Source: Sacculina carcini
Taxonomy: Eukaryota > Arthropoda > Thecostraca > Sacculinidae
Assembly: GCA_916048095.2 (NCBI GenBank)
Contig: OU696594.1
Coordinates: 282,001-346,000, forward strand
DNA: 64,000 nucleotides
Direction of reading: 5' to 3'
Below the pieces are notes generated by a model that saw nothing but the letters and a program-made list of their open reading frames with translations, was not told the DNA's origin and searched no databases. Position numbers and translations under genes: made by a program. Of the stretch, positions 8,319 to 19,100 are shown piece after piece. How positions within the stretch are numbered: position 1 is the stretch's first letter; each line of letters begins with the position of its first letter.

Positions 8319-9047
8319 ATGCATACTGACAAAGCTTCAGCGCCTCGTCATGAATTGCAGCACTTCGACGTGCGGATAATTCCCGAATATGACGGCACAG
8401 AAGACGTGGTTCAGTGGTGGTCGCGGGCCGAGATGCTGTGCCAACTTGCTGGGGTCAATATTGTGTCCGTAGCGCCGCAACGCCTGGTCAAGGGGGCTTT
8501 TTCTGTGTGGTCACAGATGCCAGATCATCTTCGCTTGGAGACAGATGCTGTGAGAAACCGCTTGTTCTCAGCGTTTGCGATGGACAGGTTTGCTGCATAT
8601 GACGCATTCACGGTGCGCCGTTTGAGAGCAGGTGAGTCCCCAGACGTGTTGCTAGCAGATTTGAGGAGACTTGCGACTCTGTTTGGCGGCGTTGCGGACA
8701 ATACGCTGTGTTGTGCATTTGTGAGTGGCCTGCCAGATCACGTTCGGCAAACCATTCGCGCCGGTGCAAGGGCCGAGTGTTTGACCGTTGATGATGTTTT
8801 AGCAAGAGCGCGTGCGGTTCTCAGTGATCAACGAGATGTTCGGACGTCTGTGGTGTGTGGTGTTGTGACCAATTGTCAAGATCCAGGTCCTTCTATCGCT
8901 GTCCCAGCTTCGCAACGTCGACGGCAACAACACCAATTAATTTGTTGGAACTCTGGTCAAAAGGGACATTTTGCTAGGTCATGTAAGCGTTCGGGAAACG
9001 CCATGGGGAGCGATGCATCGGCACCACCATCCGCTCCCCGACAGTAA
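8319..9047 (+). CDS. gag-like protein of LTR element A
   Basis: The product would form the particle that packages the element RNA. The first ATG after the 5' LTR is at 8319. The protein has a capsid-like helical region (VVQWWSRAEMLCQLAGV, then VSGLPDHVRQTIRAG) and near the end a CCHC-like nucleocapsid knuckle with KGHFARSC at its core. About 242 residues, short but in range for a small gag. It lies 24 bp ahead of the protease frame. Confidence 0.75.
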   Translation: MHTDKASAPRHELQHFDVRIIPEYDGTEDVVQWWSRAEMLCQLAGVNIVSVAPQRLVKGAFSVWSQMPDHLRLETDAVRNRLFSAFAMDRFAAYDAFTVRRLRAGESPDVLLADLRRLATLFGGVADNTLCCAFVSGLPDHVRQTIRAGARAECLTVDDVLARARAVLSDQRDVRTSVVCGVVTNCQDPGPSIAVPASQRRRQQHQLICWNSGQKGHFARSCKRSGNAMGSDASAPPSAPRQ

Positions 9048-9070
9048 AATGTGCTTCTGGTGCCTCTTGT

Positions 9071-9451
9071 GTGAGTCCAGTGGTCACGCTCATCGTGGAT
9101 GACAGGCGGCGTCGGTGCCTGGTTGACACTGGCTACAGTGCTACGTTGATACGCCGGGCCTGCTGTCGTAATTGGACGACCGGTGATGTTAGCCTTTCGA
9201 CGTTGTGTGGTGGCAGACTCATGTGTCGTGGAATGGCTACAGTTCTCGTCGGTACTAGACATGACAATGCAGTGCCGGTGAATGAAATGATCGCTGACGG
9301 GCCCATGCTGGGTGTTGATGTGGTCCTCGGAATGACAGGTATTTCCGCGCTTGGAGGTATGAATGTGAGTCCAGACGGGATTGTCACTTTTGGGCATGGC
9401 ACATGCGCTTATTCAACAGTCGACAAAGTAGCCAACACACCCGTTAAATAA
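9071..9451 (+). CDS. Aspartic protease of LTR element A
   Basis: The retropepsin matures the gag and pol proteins. The active-site motif LVDTGYSATLIRR is near residue 16-28 and the second signature MLGVDVVLGMTG is in the last third. It is a separate open frame between gag and pol, as in many Ty3/Gypsy elements; how it is expressed (frameshift, read-through or other) cannot be told from the sequence. Confidence 0.75.
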   Translation: MSPVVTLIVDDRRRRCLVDTGYSATLIRRACCRNWTTGDVSLSTLCGGRLMCRGMATVLVGTRHDNAVPVNEMIADGPMLGVDVVLGMTGISALGGMNVSPDGIVTFGHGTCAYSTVDKVANTPVK

Positions 9452-9484
9452 GTAGTTGGGAGTTTTGCATTTGATAGGGAGAAG

Positions 9485-12076
9485 ATGAAAGACGATAATC
9501 CGCATACGCTGTTGCCGATTGAGACTGAAGATTTCATTGTGTCGTTCAACCAATCAAATTGCACATGGACCGTGAAGTGGAAATGGGCTGAAGGCAATGG
9601 GCCCGGTATTCTTCGGAACACGACGGCCATGTACGGCATGAAAGCTTCGGTTTGGAAGAAATTCGACGACGAGATCAATAGGTGGATAGGCGAAGGCTGG
9701 TTGGTGCCATACAGGACCCAAATTCACGGAGAACCTCGAGGTCTAGTACCCCTGATGGCGGTGGAACAACGCGATCAGACACGCGTACGTCCAGTTCTTG
9801 ATTTTCGAGAGCTCAACACCCATTTGTCACCGCATACGGCTGAAGCCGAGGTTTGCGCTGATCAGATGAGAAAGTGGCGGCGGCACGGGCACAACGTGGC
9901 GGTGGTTGATTTAAAAAGTGCCTACTTACAAATTCATGTTGATCAGAGCCTATGGCCTTACCAAACAGTAGAAGTGAATAATTGCCGCTACTGCCTCACC
10001 AGACTGGGATTCGGCCTAAGCATTGCTCCCCTGGTGATGAAATTGATTGTGCGAGCTGTCTTAGACCAGGACCCTGTGATAGCGAGCGCTGTTTTACCGT
10101 ATGTGGACGACTTGCTTGTGAATGAGGATAAAGTCACTGCAGAACGCGTTGTCTCACATTTTTTGAAGTACGGGCTCGAGTGCAAGGCACCTGAGAGGAT
10201 CACCGTCGGCGCTAGACTTCTTGGACTGTATGTCCAGTCGCGAAATGGCGTGGTCAATTGGAAGCGTGATACAACTCTGTCAGCCTGTCCAAGCAAGATT
10301 ACTCGACGTTCGTTGTTCTCATGGTGTGGGCGACTGATTGCGCATGTTCCGGTTTGCGGCTGGTTGCGCCCAGCTGCCGCCTGGTTGAAAAGGAGAGCAA
10401 ATGCGCTGTCCAGCGGTTGGGACGACCCTATAAAAAATGACGCATTGTCAGCTCAGGTGACTTGGGTTCACGAAAAATTGTTGAGCAATGACCCAGCGCG
10501 TGGAGTTTGGTCGGTGGAAGGCAAGCGTGTCGTTGTGTGGAGTGACGCTAGCTCACTTGCCATGGGTGTTGTGCTGCAGTCAGTCGATGGTGCCATCATT
10601 GAAGACGCGAGTTGGCTACGACACGATGATTCTGCACACATTAACATGGCGGAACCTGATGCGGTGTTACGGGGCATCAACATGGCAATAGCATGGAAAT
10701 TTGATAGCATTGAGATCAAAACGGATTCGGCAACAGTCTACGGCTGGCTCTCTGACGCTTTAAGTGGAAAGGCGCGTTTGAGAACCAAGGCGCATGGAGA
10801 AATGCTCATTCGCAGGCGCGTCGACATGATCTGTCAGCTGCGACGTGAAATGAACTTGAAACTATCAATGGTTTTGGTGCGATCAGAGGACAACAAAGCG
10901 GATTGCCTGACAAGAATACCGCAACAGTGGCTACGATGCATTGACGATCAAATGACGGCAGCTGCCGGTGTGCGTGATTGTGGTGACCTGGACGATGCCC
11001 TGCAACGCATACACGTGGAAGCCGGTCACCCAGGAGTTCGGCGCACCTTGTATTTTGTTAGGCGTCACAAACTGAATGTCACAAGACGTCAAGTACATCG
11101 AGTGGTGACGGCATGTCAAACTTGTCGGTCAATAGATCCATCACCAATCAAGTGGCGGCGTGGTGATGTGAGTGTGCCAGGTATTTGGCAGCGTGTAGCC
11201 ATCGATTTGACACATTATAACGGCTGCGTGTATCTGACGATGATCGACTGTGGCCCGTCAAGGTTCGTGTTGTGGCGTCAATTACCTACGGAATCAGCGT
11301 CCCATGTTGTTCGAGAGCTCGAGCGAGTTTTCTTTGAACGAGGTGCACCAGAGGAAGTTCTTTCTGACAATGGCACAGTCTTTCGAAGCCGAGAATTTTC
11401 TGCATTTTCTGCAAAATGGTGCGTCAAGATTCGATACCGATGCGCTTACGTGCCGTCCGGGAACGGTATTGTAGAACGGTGCCACCGCAGCATTAAAACG
11501 ATTGCTGCGAGAAAACAGTGTTCCGTGCCGGAAGCAGTGTATCTACATAACGTCACACCAAAGGACGACGTTACTTCTGCAACGGCCCCGGCTAACATCA
11601 TTTACGGATATTCTCTGAGAGTGAGGCAAATTGATCGAGAACCAGAAGCAAGAGAGCCCGGGTTCACTTGCCGCTTCAGTGTTGGTGATAATGTGTGGGT
11701 GAAACCACCAGGAGCACGCTGCACGAGTCAATATACCCCCGCCAAGGTGACTGCAATTGTCTCAGAGCAGGCGGTAGAAGTGGACGGCGTGACTCGTCAC
11801 GTGCGAGATTTGAGACTACGTCGTTGTCAATATGATGTTCGTGGAGACAATACTGAGAATGGACAAGAACGATGTTCAGCTCAGCAGAGCGAAGATGATT
11901 ATCCCATATACGTACCTGTTACGCCAGCAGCAGTGAGCAGCAACTTACCTTCACAGTCGAGTGAATCTGCGGAGCCCGAGCACGGCAGTGGCGTAGTACC
12001 GGCCGATGATGTGGTCCCGCGAAGATCCGGCCGTGTGCGTAGGCCACCTGCGTGGCTGAATGAATATGAGACTTGA
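9485..12076 (+). CDS. pol (RT, RNase H, integrase) of LTR element A
   Basis: 863 codons. RT: VRPVLDFRELN near residues 101-111, VVDLKSAYLQIHVD 140-153, catalytic YVDD 206-209. RNase H: VWSDASSLAMGVV from about 351, AE near 389-390, TDSATVYGWL near 413. Integrase: HVEAGHPGVRRTLYF and TACQTCRSID (HHCC finger, about 510-551), then catalytic D574 (AIDLTHY), D628 (LSDNG) and E664 (GNGIVERCH). The tail has a basic RRSGRVRRPPAW motif. The order RT, RNase H, integrase is that of Ty3/Gypsy. The frame is long and open and the catalytic residues named are present. It would act in cytoplasmic particles and then in the nucleus. Confidence 0.88.
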   Translation: MKDDNPHTLLPIETEDFIVSFNQSNCTWTVKWKWAEGNGPGILRNTTAMYGMKASVWKKFDDEINRWIGEGWLVPYRTQIHGEPRGLVPLMAVEQRDQTRVRPVLDFRELNTHLSPHTAEAEVCADQMRKWRRHGHNVAVVDLKSAYLQIHVDQSLWPYQTVEVNNCRYCLTRLGFGLSIAPLVMKLIVRAVLDQDPVIASAVLPYVDDLLVNEDKVTAERVVSHFLKYGLECKAPERITVGARLLGLYVQSRNGVVNWKRDTTLSACPSKITRRSLFSWCGRLIAHVPVCGWLRPAAAWLKRRANALSSGWDDPIKNDALSAQVTWVHEKLLSNDPARGVWSVEGKRVVVWSDASSLAMGVVLQSVDGAIIEDASWLRHDDSAHINMAEPDAVLRGINMAIAWKFDSIEIKTDSATVYGWLSDALSGKARLRTKAHGEMLIRRRVDMICQLRREMNLKLSMVLVRSEDNKADCLTRIPQQWLRCIDDQMTAAAGVRDCGDLDDALQRIHVEAGHPGVRRTLYFVRRHKLNVTRRQVHRVVTACQTCRSIDPSPIKWRRGDVSVPGIWQRVAIDLTHYNGCVYLTMIDCGPSRFVLWRQLPTESASHVVRELERVFFERGAPEEVLSDNGTVFRSREFSAFSAKWCVKIRYRCAYVPSGNGIVERCHRSIKTIAARKQCSVPEAVYLHNVTPKDDVTSATAPANIIYGYSLRVRQIDREPEAREPGFTCRFSVGDNVWVKPPGARCTSQYTPAKVTAIVSEQAVEVDGVTRHVRDLRLRRCQYDVRGDNTENGQERCSAQQSEDDYPIYVPVTPAAVSSNLPSQSSESAEPEHGSGVVPADDVVPRRSGRVRRPPAWLNEYET

Positions 12077-12127
12077 GACAAGGCTTGGTGAACATTTTTG
12101 TCATGATTCTTGAGAATCAGGAGGAGG

Positions 12128-12470
12128 TGTATTTATGTGTGCGATTGTCATTGTTTGAGTATGCTTGCGAGTGAGCGTGCATGTGTGCGTGTGTGCGCGC
12201 GTGCGTGTGTGTGTGTGTGTGCGTGTGTGCGTTTGTGTATGCGTTTGGCTAAGTGCGTGTGGGCTTACACTTGACCTTGATGACCCTTGTTATTGTGTGT
12301 ATCATGTTGGAGACTGGCTAGTTCGAGTGGCCAGTTCGATTGGCGTGTGAGCGTCAGTGTGTTGATGTCACTGTGCGTGTGTGACGGTGTCGGTGGTGTG
12401 GTGTTGCGGTTGAATTGTGTTGTGGTTGGATTGCAGTGTGGCGTTAGATTTTTCGTATCTTTTTACTACA
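12128..12470 (+). repeat. 3' LTR of element A
   Basis: 343 bp, about 99 percent identical to 7944-8287. It is followed directly by the target duplication CAAAG and then the 3' untranslated DNA of the hAT element. Confidence 0.9.
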
Positions 12471-12479
12471 CAAAGATTA

Positions 12480-14303
12480 TCAGTGCGATGATTGAAACTC
12501 CTTCTGATCATTGATGGTGGCCTTGAAGTCCGGCTGCAGATGCGTCGACGCGATCTTGAGAGAAGCCAACAAGTGGGCGTCCGTGAGGACAATTCTCTTG
12601 TTTGTCTTGGTGTTCTTCATCTTTGAGAAGAACTGCTCTGCACAATAGTTGGAACCAAACAAAGAAATGAACTTCTGACCATTCTTGGTCAGGTTGGGAA
12701 AAATGGCTCGGGGCAGGCTCTTGTAGAAGTCAACCAGTTCCTTGTCAACATACTGTCCCTTGAGCTCAATGCTGGCCTGCAGGTCGCACAACTCCAAGTG
12801 CAGCTCAATCGGTGCCTGAGACACGTCGACGTTGAACGGCACACTGAAGAGCTCAAAGTCAGAGTTCCTCGCGCGGAAATCTTTAAACCTCGTGTCAAAC
12901 TCCTTTTGTAGTTTGCAAACCTCAGATGCGTAGCGCAAGCTACTGAACTCGCCGTCACCATGCTCCTTCTGGCTCTTTAGGGAGGGGAAGTGGGTCAGAT
13001 TTCCACTTTCCAGCTGAGCTTGCCACATCTGCAGCTTGGTTTGGAAGGCCTTGATGTGGGCAAACAGTTCGTGGACCAGCTTGTTACGGCCTTGTATAGC
13101 CGCGTTGAGGGTGTTCAGCTTCTCGGTGATGTCAACGAGGAATGCGAGGTCACAAAGCCACTTGTGGTCCTCCAGCTCGGGTGCCGGGATGCCCTTCATG
13201 GCGAAGAACATGGATAGATGGGTTCTGAGAACCAAGAAGCGCTGCAGCGTTTGTCCCCTGCTCAGCCAGCGCACACCTTAAATTTAGATGACATCACCGT
13301 TGCGGGCATCCAACTCCAACAAAAACTGCCTGAACTACCTGTGCTTCATGGCATGGCAGCGGATGTGATTGACATGGCCGATTACCTTACTCATCACTTC
13401 CTTGAAACTGACATTGAAAATCTTTGCACAGAGGGCCTCCTGGTGGATGATGCAATGGCACCACACCAAGTGCTCGTGCGACAGACCCTGGCGGTCCAAC
13501 TCCGCCATCACATAGCCCTGGAGACCGCGACCCGTGCCCAACATGGACGGTGCACCGTCCGTGGCAATGCCGATGAGGCGATTGAAGTCCAATTTGGCGT
13601 CGTTCATGGCAGCCTTCAGCTCGTTAAAGATTTCCTCGCCCGTGGTGCTGCTCTTCATGGAGCGTACAGTCAGCAGCTCCTCTGTCACGTTGAAGTTGGT
13701 GTCGATGCCTCGCACGAAGATGGCCAACTGGGCCGTGTCATTCAAGTCCGTTGATTCGTCGAGGGCCAAGGCGAAGTAAGAAAACTTCGTTGCCAAGTAG
13801 TGGAGCTGCTCAGTCAGGTTCTTGGACAAGCTTTCGATCCTCCTCGTCACTGTGTCATTGCTCAGACTGATCTTGTTGATGACGGCGACCTTCTCAGGGC
13901 ACATGACTTCGAGGGCAGCCATCATGCACTCCTTGACAAGCTCTCCATCTGAGAAAGGCTTCATACGCCTCGCAATGATCGCGGCCACCTTGAAGCTGGC
14001 CTCCGTGGCAGCTTCATTGGTATTGCCCGGCTTGACGAAATGCTTCTGTTGACTGCCGAGCTGGTCCATCAGCTCCTTGGCCCTTATCCACGCGCTGCGG
14101 TCCCACCAGACCATTGTAGTCATTGCTGTGCTTGGCTTCGTAGTGCCTCTTGATACAATCTCTTTTGGGCCAGGACACCTTCTCATTGCAGATCAAGCAG
14201 AATATGTTGCCTCTGTCTTCCACAAAAAAGAATTCGTTGGTCCAGCACTCTTTGAATCCGCGGTTCTCCTCGGCGATCGAAGTTAAGTTCCTCGGCGAAG
14301 TTA
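12480..14303 (-). pseudogene. hAT transposase, BED finger type, broken
   Basis: The enzyme would cut and paste hAT transposons. Reading down from 14303: ENRGFKECWTNEFFFV, then a BED-type zinc finger CLICNEKV...HYEAKH, then the long RNase H-like region (FALALDESTDLNDTAQL, ATDGAPSMLG, WCHCIIHQEALCAK), VRWLSRGQTLQRFL, DLAFLVDITEKLN, and the C-terminal dimerisation region ending FGSNYCAEQFFSKMKNTK. This is the arrangement of the GTF2IRD2/ZBED-like hAT group. The copy is broken by a frame change near 14090, just after the zinc finger, and by three in-frame stops at 13335-13337, 13284-13286 and 13278-13280. The natural stop is at 12480-12482. Confidence 0.9.
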
Positions 14304-15784
14304 TCTACACAATAGTATAATTTTTATAGCTGTACCATTGCTGGTTTATGAGGAATAGATAGCGGAATATTGACCAAAATATTCACGTTTTTGTGCTAAT
14401 TTTGCCTTTTTGCTTTTTTGTCATTTACACTTCACACCGCCGTAACTTTTTTTTAATACACTTTGGAAAATGAAGAATTATACCGAAATTATAATTATAA
14501 TAATTATAATAATTAAAATTTTGAATGTAGATTGATTTTTTTCCCATTTTACATGTTTTATATTTAATTTTTCGGTATAAATTATACTTTGTTGAGTAGA
14601 ACAGAAATTTTCTGAATTGCGCTTCAGTGAAATTAAATCGGTGTATATTCCTGTGTAATCGCAAGTGCGCATAATAGCTGTCAAATTCGAAATATGTGCT
14701 TTTGACTTTACACCGCTGTAACTTCCTTCAGATACACTTTGGAAAATTACAAATTATACCGCATTGTAGAAAACGAGATTTCTAGCACGATGGTATAATT
14801 TATTTCTACGTGTAACAAATAGTTACTGTGAAATAGTAAAAAAATTAATTTATTTTAGTCGCCCGGTGTTCAAGTGTAGTTTTGGATGTATTTGAGAATT
14901 TTGCCAATTTTACACGTTTTTTGTATCATTTGTGGGTATAAATTATAGCTTATCTTGTAGAACACAAAATTATCTACACAGTAGTATATTCCTGTGTAAT
15001 CGCAAGTGCGCATAATTGTCGAATAATGAAAACTCCAACGGTAGATGGCGTTAGTTTCAACGGGTGAATCACAACGGGTGAATGAACTTGAACTTGACCA
15101 GTGAATGTGAACTTGTATTGGTGTAACCCAGTTCAATTTGTGTTTTGTATCATTTGTGGGTATAAATTATAACTTATCTTGTAGAACACAAAATTATCTA
15201 CACAGTAGTATATTCCTGTGTAATCGCAAGTGCGCATAATAGCTGTCAAATTGGCAATATGTCCTTTTGACTTTACACCGCCGTAACTTCCTTTAGATAC
15301 ACTTTGGAAAATTACAAATTATTTCGAATTGTAGAAAACAACATTTCTAGCACGATGGTATAATTTTTTGTAATGTGTGACAAATAGTTCCTGAGAAATG
15401 GGTAGAAAAATAAATTAATTTTAATCACCCGGTGTTCAAGTGTAATTTTGGATGTATTTGAGAATTTTGCCAATTGTACACGTTTTTTGTATCATTTGTG
15501 GGTATAAATTATAACTTTTCTTGTAGAACACAAAGTTATCTACACAATAGTATAATTTTTATAGCTGTACCATTGCTGGTTTATGAGAAATAGATAGCGG
15601 AATATTGACCAAAATATTCACGTTTTTTGTGATAATTTTGCCTTTTTGCTTTTTTGTCATTTACACTTCACACCGCCGTAACTTTTTTTTAATACACTTT
15701 GGAAAATTAAAAATTATACCGTGTTGTAGCAAACAAAATTCCCAGCATGATGGTATTATTTATTTAGATGTGTGATTATTAAAT
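14304..15784 (-). repeat. 341-bp satellite monomers and Helitron-like flank, antisense
   Basis: The stretch holds diverged monomers of the satellite described at 18322-19400, with the CCCGGTGTTCAAG landmark at about 14863 and 15430. They are mixed with the second monomer type (CTGTACCATTGCTGGTTTATGAG) at about 14330 and 15565. A piece of LTR element C interrupts it at 15017-15143. No gene. The join to the hAT at 14303 and the join at 15784 are both sharp. Confidence 0.75.
15017..15143 (+). mobile_element. LTR fragment of Gypsy-type family C
   Basis: 127 bp matching the LTR starts at 23720 and 42202 (TGTCGAATAATG to CAATTTGTGT). Its left junction with satellite DNA (GCGCATAAT, then TGTCG) is the same as at 23720, so both probably descend from one insertion. 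The right end stops about 10 bp short of the LTR end inferred elsewhere, so this is a fragment and not a clean solo LTR. Confidence 0.75.
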
Positions 15785-15922
15785 TGCATCCCTCATCGAG
15801 AGTGTGTGAGCTGCGGTTGTTTGTTGTTTCTTTTTATGAATTGATTTGTGATCATTTAATTTAGTTACGTTTGAATATTATGTTTTTATGAATCATCGCC
15901 TTAATTAATGTTTGTAAATTAA

Positions 15923-16117
15923 TGTAATGTTACGCGCTTTGTGTATTGACGGATTTGTCCTGTATGTGTGACCGTGTTACTGCTGACGTGGACCAATCAA
16001 CTGATGACACGACATGACCTGACCGACCCTATATAAGCCCGCAGGAAATGCAATACATTCTTATACTGTTCCACGCCGTGGCCGGTGTTTGTATACTTGT
16101 GGAGTCTAAGCGTTACA
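15923..16117 (+). mobile_element. Solo-LTR-like sequence with promoter motifs
   Basis: 195 bp bounded by TGTAATG and GTTACA, so the ends form a short TGTAA / TTACA inverted repeat as in LTRs. Inside are CCAAT at 15993 and a good TATA box (TATATAAG) at 16030, about 90 bp before the right end. No matching target duplication is seen. The reverse-complement copy in the right arm is at 33999-34193. A solo LTR is my best reading; a captured promoter is possible. Confidence 0.45.
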
Positions 16118-16146
16118 ATCTCTTTTATATATATATATTATAATTA

Positions 16147-19100
16147 CTAGCATTAAAACCCGCCCGTTGTGCGGAGCAATTCATAAAAAAATTGCAAATT
16201 AAAAATAAATAAGGCAAAGTCATGAAAACCTTAATCAATTAAAAGGTCTAAATTTCATTATTTGTAATTTTATTTTGACAAAATATTTTCACTCAACCCG
16301 CCTCATATTTAAACCCGCCCGACGTGAGGAATAATTCAGAACTCGTACACCATTTTTATTTTAAAAAAAATACCTTTTTTCAAATGAACCATTTGAAAAA
16401 ATGAACTAAAAAATGGAAACACTTTTTTTACACCCGCCCGTCGTGCGGAACAATTCATACAATAAAATTCATAATTGAAGTCAAATCCATTGGTTTTGTG
16501 TATGGATTAATTCTACAGGGGAAATTGAACGTTCTGTTGTCTATAGTTGCTGCCCGCGGAACATTTTTATTTTTAAAAAAATTACCTTTTTTAAATGAAC
16601 CATTTGAAAAAAAGATTTAAAAAACACTTTTTTTAAACCCACCCGTCGTGCGGAACAATTGATACAATAAAAATCATATCAAATCCATAAAATATAATGA
16701 ATACAAATTGAAAACCAAAAAATGTAACCTATAAATATCTTAACCAATAGAAAAGTCTAAATGTGAATATTTTTCTTCTTATTTTGACAAATAGTATCCC
16801 TCAACCCGACTGGTATATAAATCTGCCCGTCGTGTGGTATAATTCAGAACACAAACACGAAACAAACAATGAAAGATGATGAAATCTTTTCATCAGAATG
16901 TTTCCAAACTATATTTATTACTTAACATCATTCCCTAATATCATTTGCTTAAGTACTATTTCACTTTTACCGCTATCATATTTATTGTCAAAATTTATAT
17001 ATTTTCCGCTATCACTAAAACCCAATATAACCTGAGTCAAACCTACCCAACCATCCAATCTTGACCGCTCTCAGCCTAGTCTGAGGTGATTTAACTTATT
17101 AGTTTGTGATCACAAAATATACTGATGCGATCATAATTTGTAATCAGAAGACTGAGATTATCTACCCCAGGGGTCCCAAACACGCGGCCCACCAATACTT
17201 TTCTCTCAACCCGCCAGTTGTAGTATCGGGACCAAACTGTAAGGAAGCTAAATTCACATTTGTTGCATAATGCGATATAATTATACACTATTATCATATT
17301 ATCTCATAATTCCCGGTTAATGCTTCCACTAATGCATCATATTCATACAGTTATCATTTTTTGGATTACACCGATATTACAGCCCTTGATATTACAGCCG
17401 ATATTATATTATGCAATCTATATTCTGCTACGTATTATTCCTAATACATATATCATCAGATCGCAAAATATATTTAAAGGTTCACATCATTCTCCAAAAT
17501 CATTTGCTTAAGAGCTATTCTACTTTTATCGCTAGAATATTTACTGCTAGCAAAATATCATATACCTCGCTATCATTTAAACCCACTCTTTATAGATACA
17601 TTTAAGCCCGCCCGTCGTGCGGAACAGTTCATTAAATATAATTAATATTCAATTCATAAAAAATTAGTGAAAATTTAAAAAGAAAAACAAACCCATAGGA
17701 ATGTTTAGCCAATATAAAAGTCTAAATGTGAAATTTATGTTCCAGTTTAGAGAACATGTTTTTCCACAACCCGCCTCATATTTAAAGCTGCCCGTCGTGC
17801 GGAATAATTCAGAACTCAAACACGAAACAAACACAAAGAAAATTGATGAAAAACGACCAATAGAAAAAGTCAAATTTGTAAATTCTTGTTTTAATTATTG
17901 ACGATGTTTTTTCCCTCAACACGGCTCAAATTCTCACCCGTCCTTCGTGTGTAGTAATTCAGAAGTGTAACACTAACAAAACAATGAAACTTTCTGTCAT
18001 CTCTATAATTCCAGATTAATGCTTCCGCTAAAACAGCAGATGCATATAGTTGGCATTGCATGATATTACAATCCGTATCCTTATGCAACTCAAGCGTATG
18101 GAACTTGAAATTAAACCAATTAAATTATACAGTAAAATTCAGTATTAAACTTTGTTCCCAGTAATATTTTACCCGCCCGTCGGGCGGAACAATTCATGTG
18201 TAAATATTGAGGACAATAAAGCCTTTCTATTCAGTATAGTTAATTAATTAAACTGTACCCAATAAAACCACACCATCCATGCTTGGAGCTAATATGATGC
18301 ATTCTTAATTGTGATTGGGCTTCAGTGAAACTTAATCGGTGTATATTCCTGTGTAATCGCAAGTGCGCATAATAGCTGTCAAATTGGCAATATGTTCTTT
18401 TGACTTTACACCGCCGTAACTTCCTTCAGGTACACTTTGGAAAATTAAAAATTCTACCGTATTGTAGAAAACAAGATTTCTAGCACGATGGTATAATTTA
18501 TTTTTATGTTTAACAAATCATTACCGAGAAATAGTAGAAAAATGAATTAATTATATTCGCCCGGTGTTCAAGTGTAATTTTGGATGTATTTGAGAATTTT
18601 GCCAATTTTCCACGTTTTTTTGTATCATTTGTGGGTATAAATTATAACTTTTCTTGTAGAACACAAGATTCTCTACACAGTAGTATATTCCTGTGTAATC
18701 GCAAGTGCGCATAATAGCTGTCAAATTGGCAATATGTTCTTTTGATTTTACACCGCCTTCACTTCCTTCAGATACACTTTGGAAAATTTAGAATTATACC
18801 GTATTGTAGACAACAAAATTTCTAGCACGATGGTATAATTAATTTTGATGTGTGACAAATAGTTACTGAGAAATAGTAGAAAAATGAATTAATTTTAGTC
18901 ACCCGGTGTTCAAGTGTAATTTTGGATGTATTTGAGAATTTTGCCAATTTTACACGTTTTTTGTATCACTTGTGGGTATAAATTATAACTTTTCTTATAG
19001 AACACAAGATTTTCTACACAGTAGTATATTCCTGTGTAATCGCAAGTGCGCATAATAGCTGTCAAATTGGCAATATGTTCTTTTGATTTTACACCGCCTT

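Larger units (their letters stand above)
7944..12470 (+). mobile_element. Ty3/Gypsy-type LTR retrotransposon A, near-whole, young
   Basis: A 4.5-kb element with LTRs at both ends and a 5-bp target duplication CAAAG at 7939-7943 and 12471-12475. The internal part codes, in order, for gag, an aspartic protease, and a pol of RT, RNase H and integrase. A purine-rich tract (AGGAGGAGG) lies directly before the 3' LTR. The two LTRs differ by about three substitutions and one single-base length difference in 343 bp, so the insertion is recent. It looks whole or nearly so, with at most one or two breaks. The exact Gypsy clade is not settled. It sits inside a hAT transposon. Confidence 0.9.
7861..14303 (-). 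mobile_element. hAT transposon (GTF2IRD2-like group), split by an LTR retrotransposon
   Basis: The element's 3' terminal inverted repeat is CAGTGTTTCTCAAC at 7861-7874. Its sequence runs to 7943, is interrupted by the LTR retrotransposon 7944-12470, and resumes at 12471 with the transposase gene on the minus strand. The other end is lost: near 14303 the coding sequence stops abruptly and joins 341-bp satellite repeat, so the 5' terminal repeat is missing and the copy cannot move as a unit. Without the LTR element it would be about 1.9 kb. Confidence 0.8.

Noticed and set aside
13218-14286. Plus-strand open frames across the hAT gene
   Set aside because: They are antisense shadows of the transposase.
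15017-15143. Solo LTR of family C
   Set aside because: The right end stops short of the inferred LTR end and there is no target duplication; a truncated fragment fits better.
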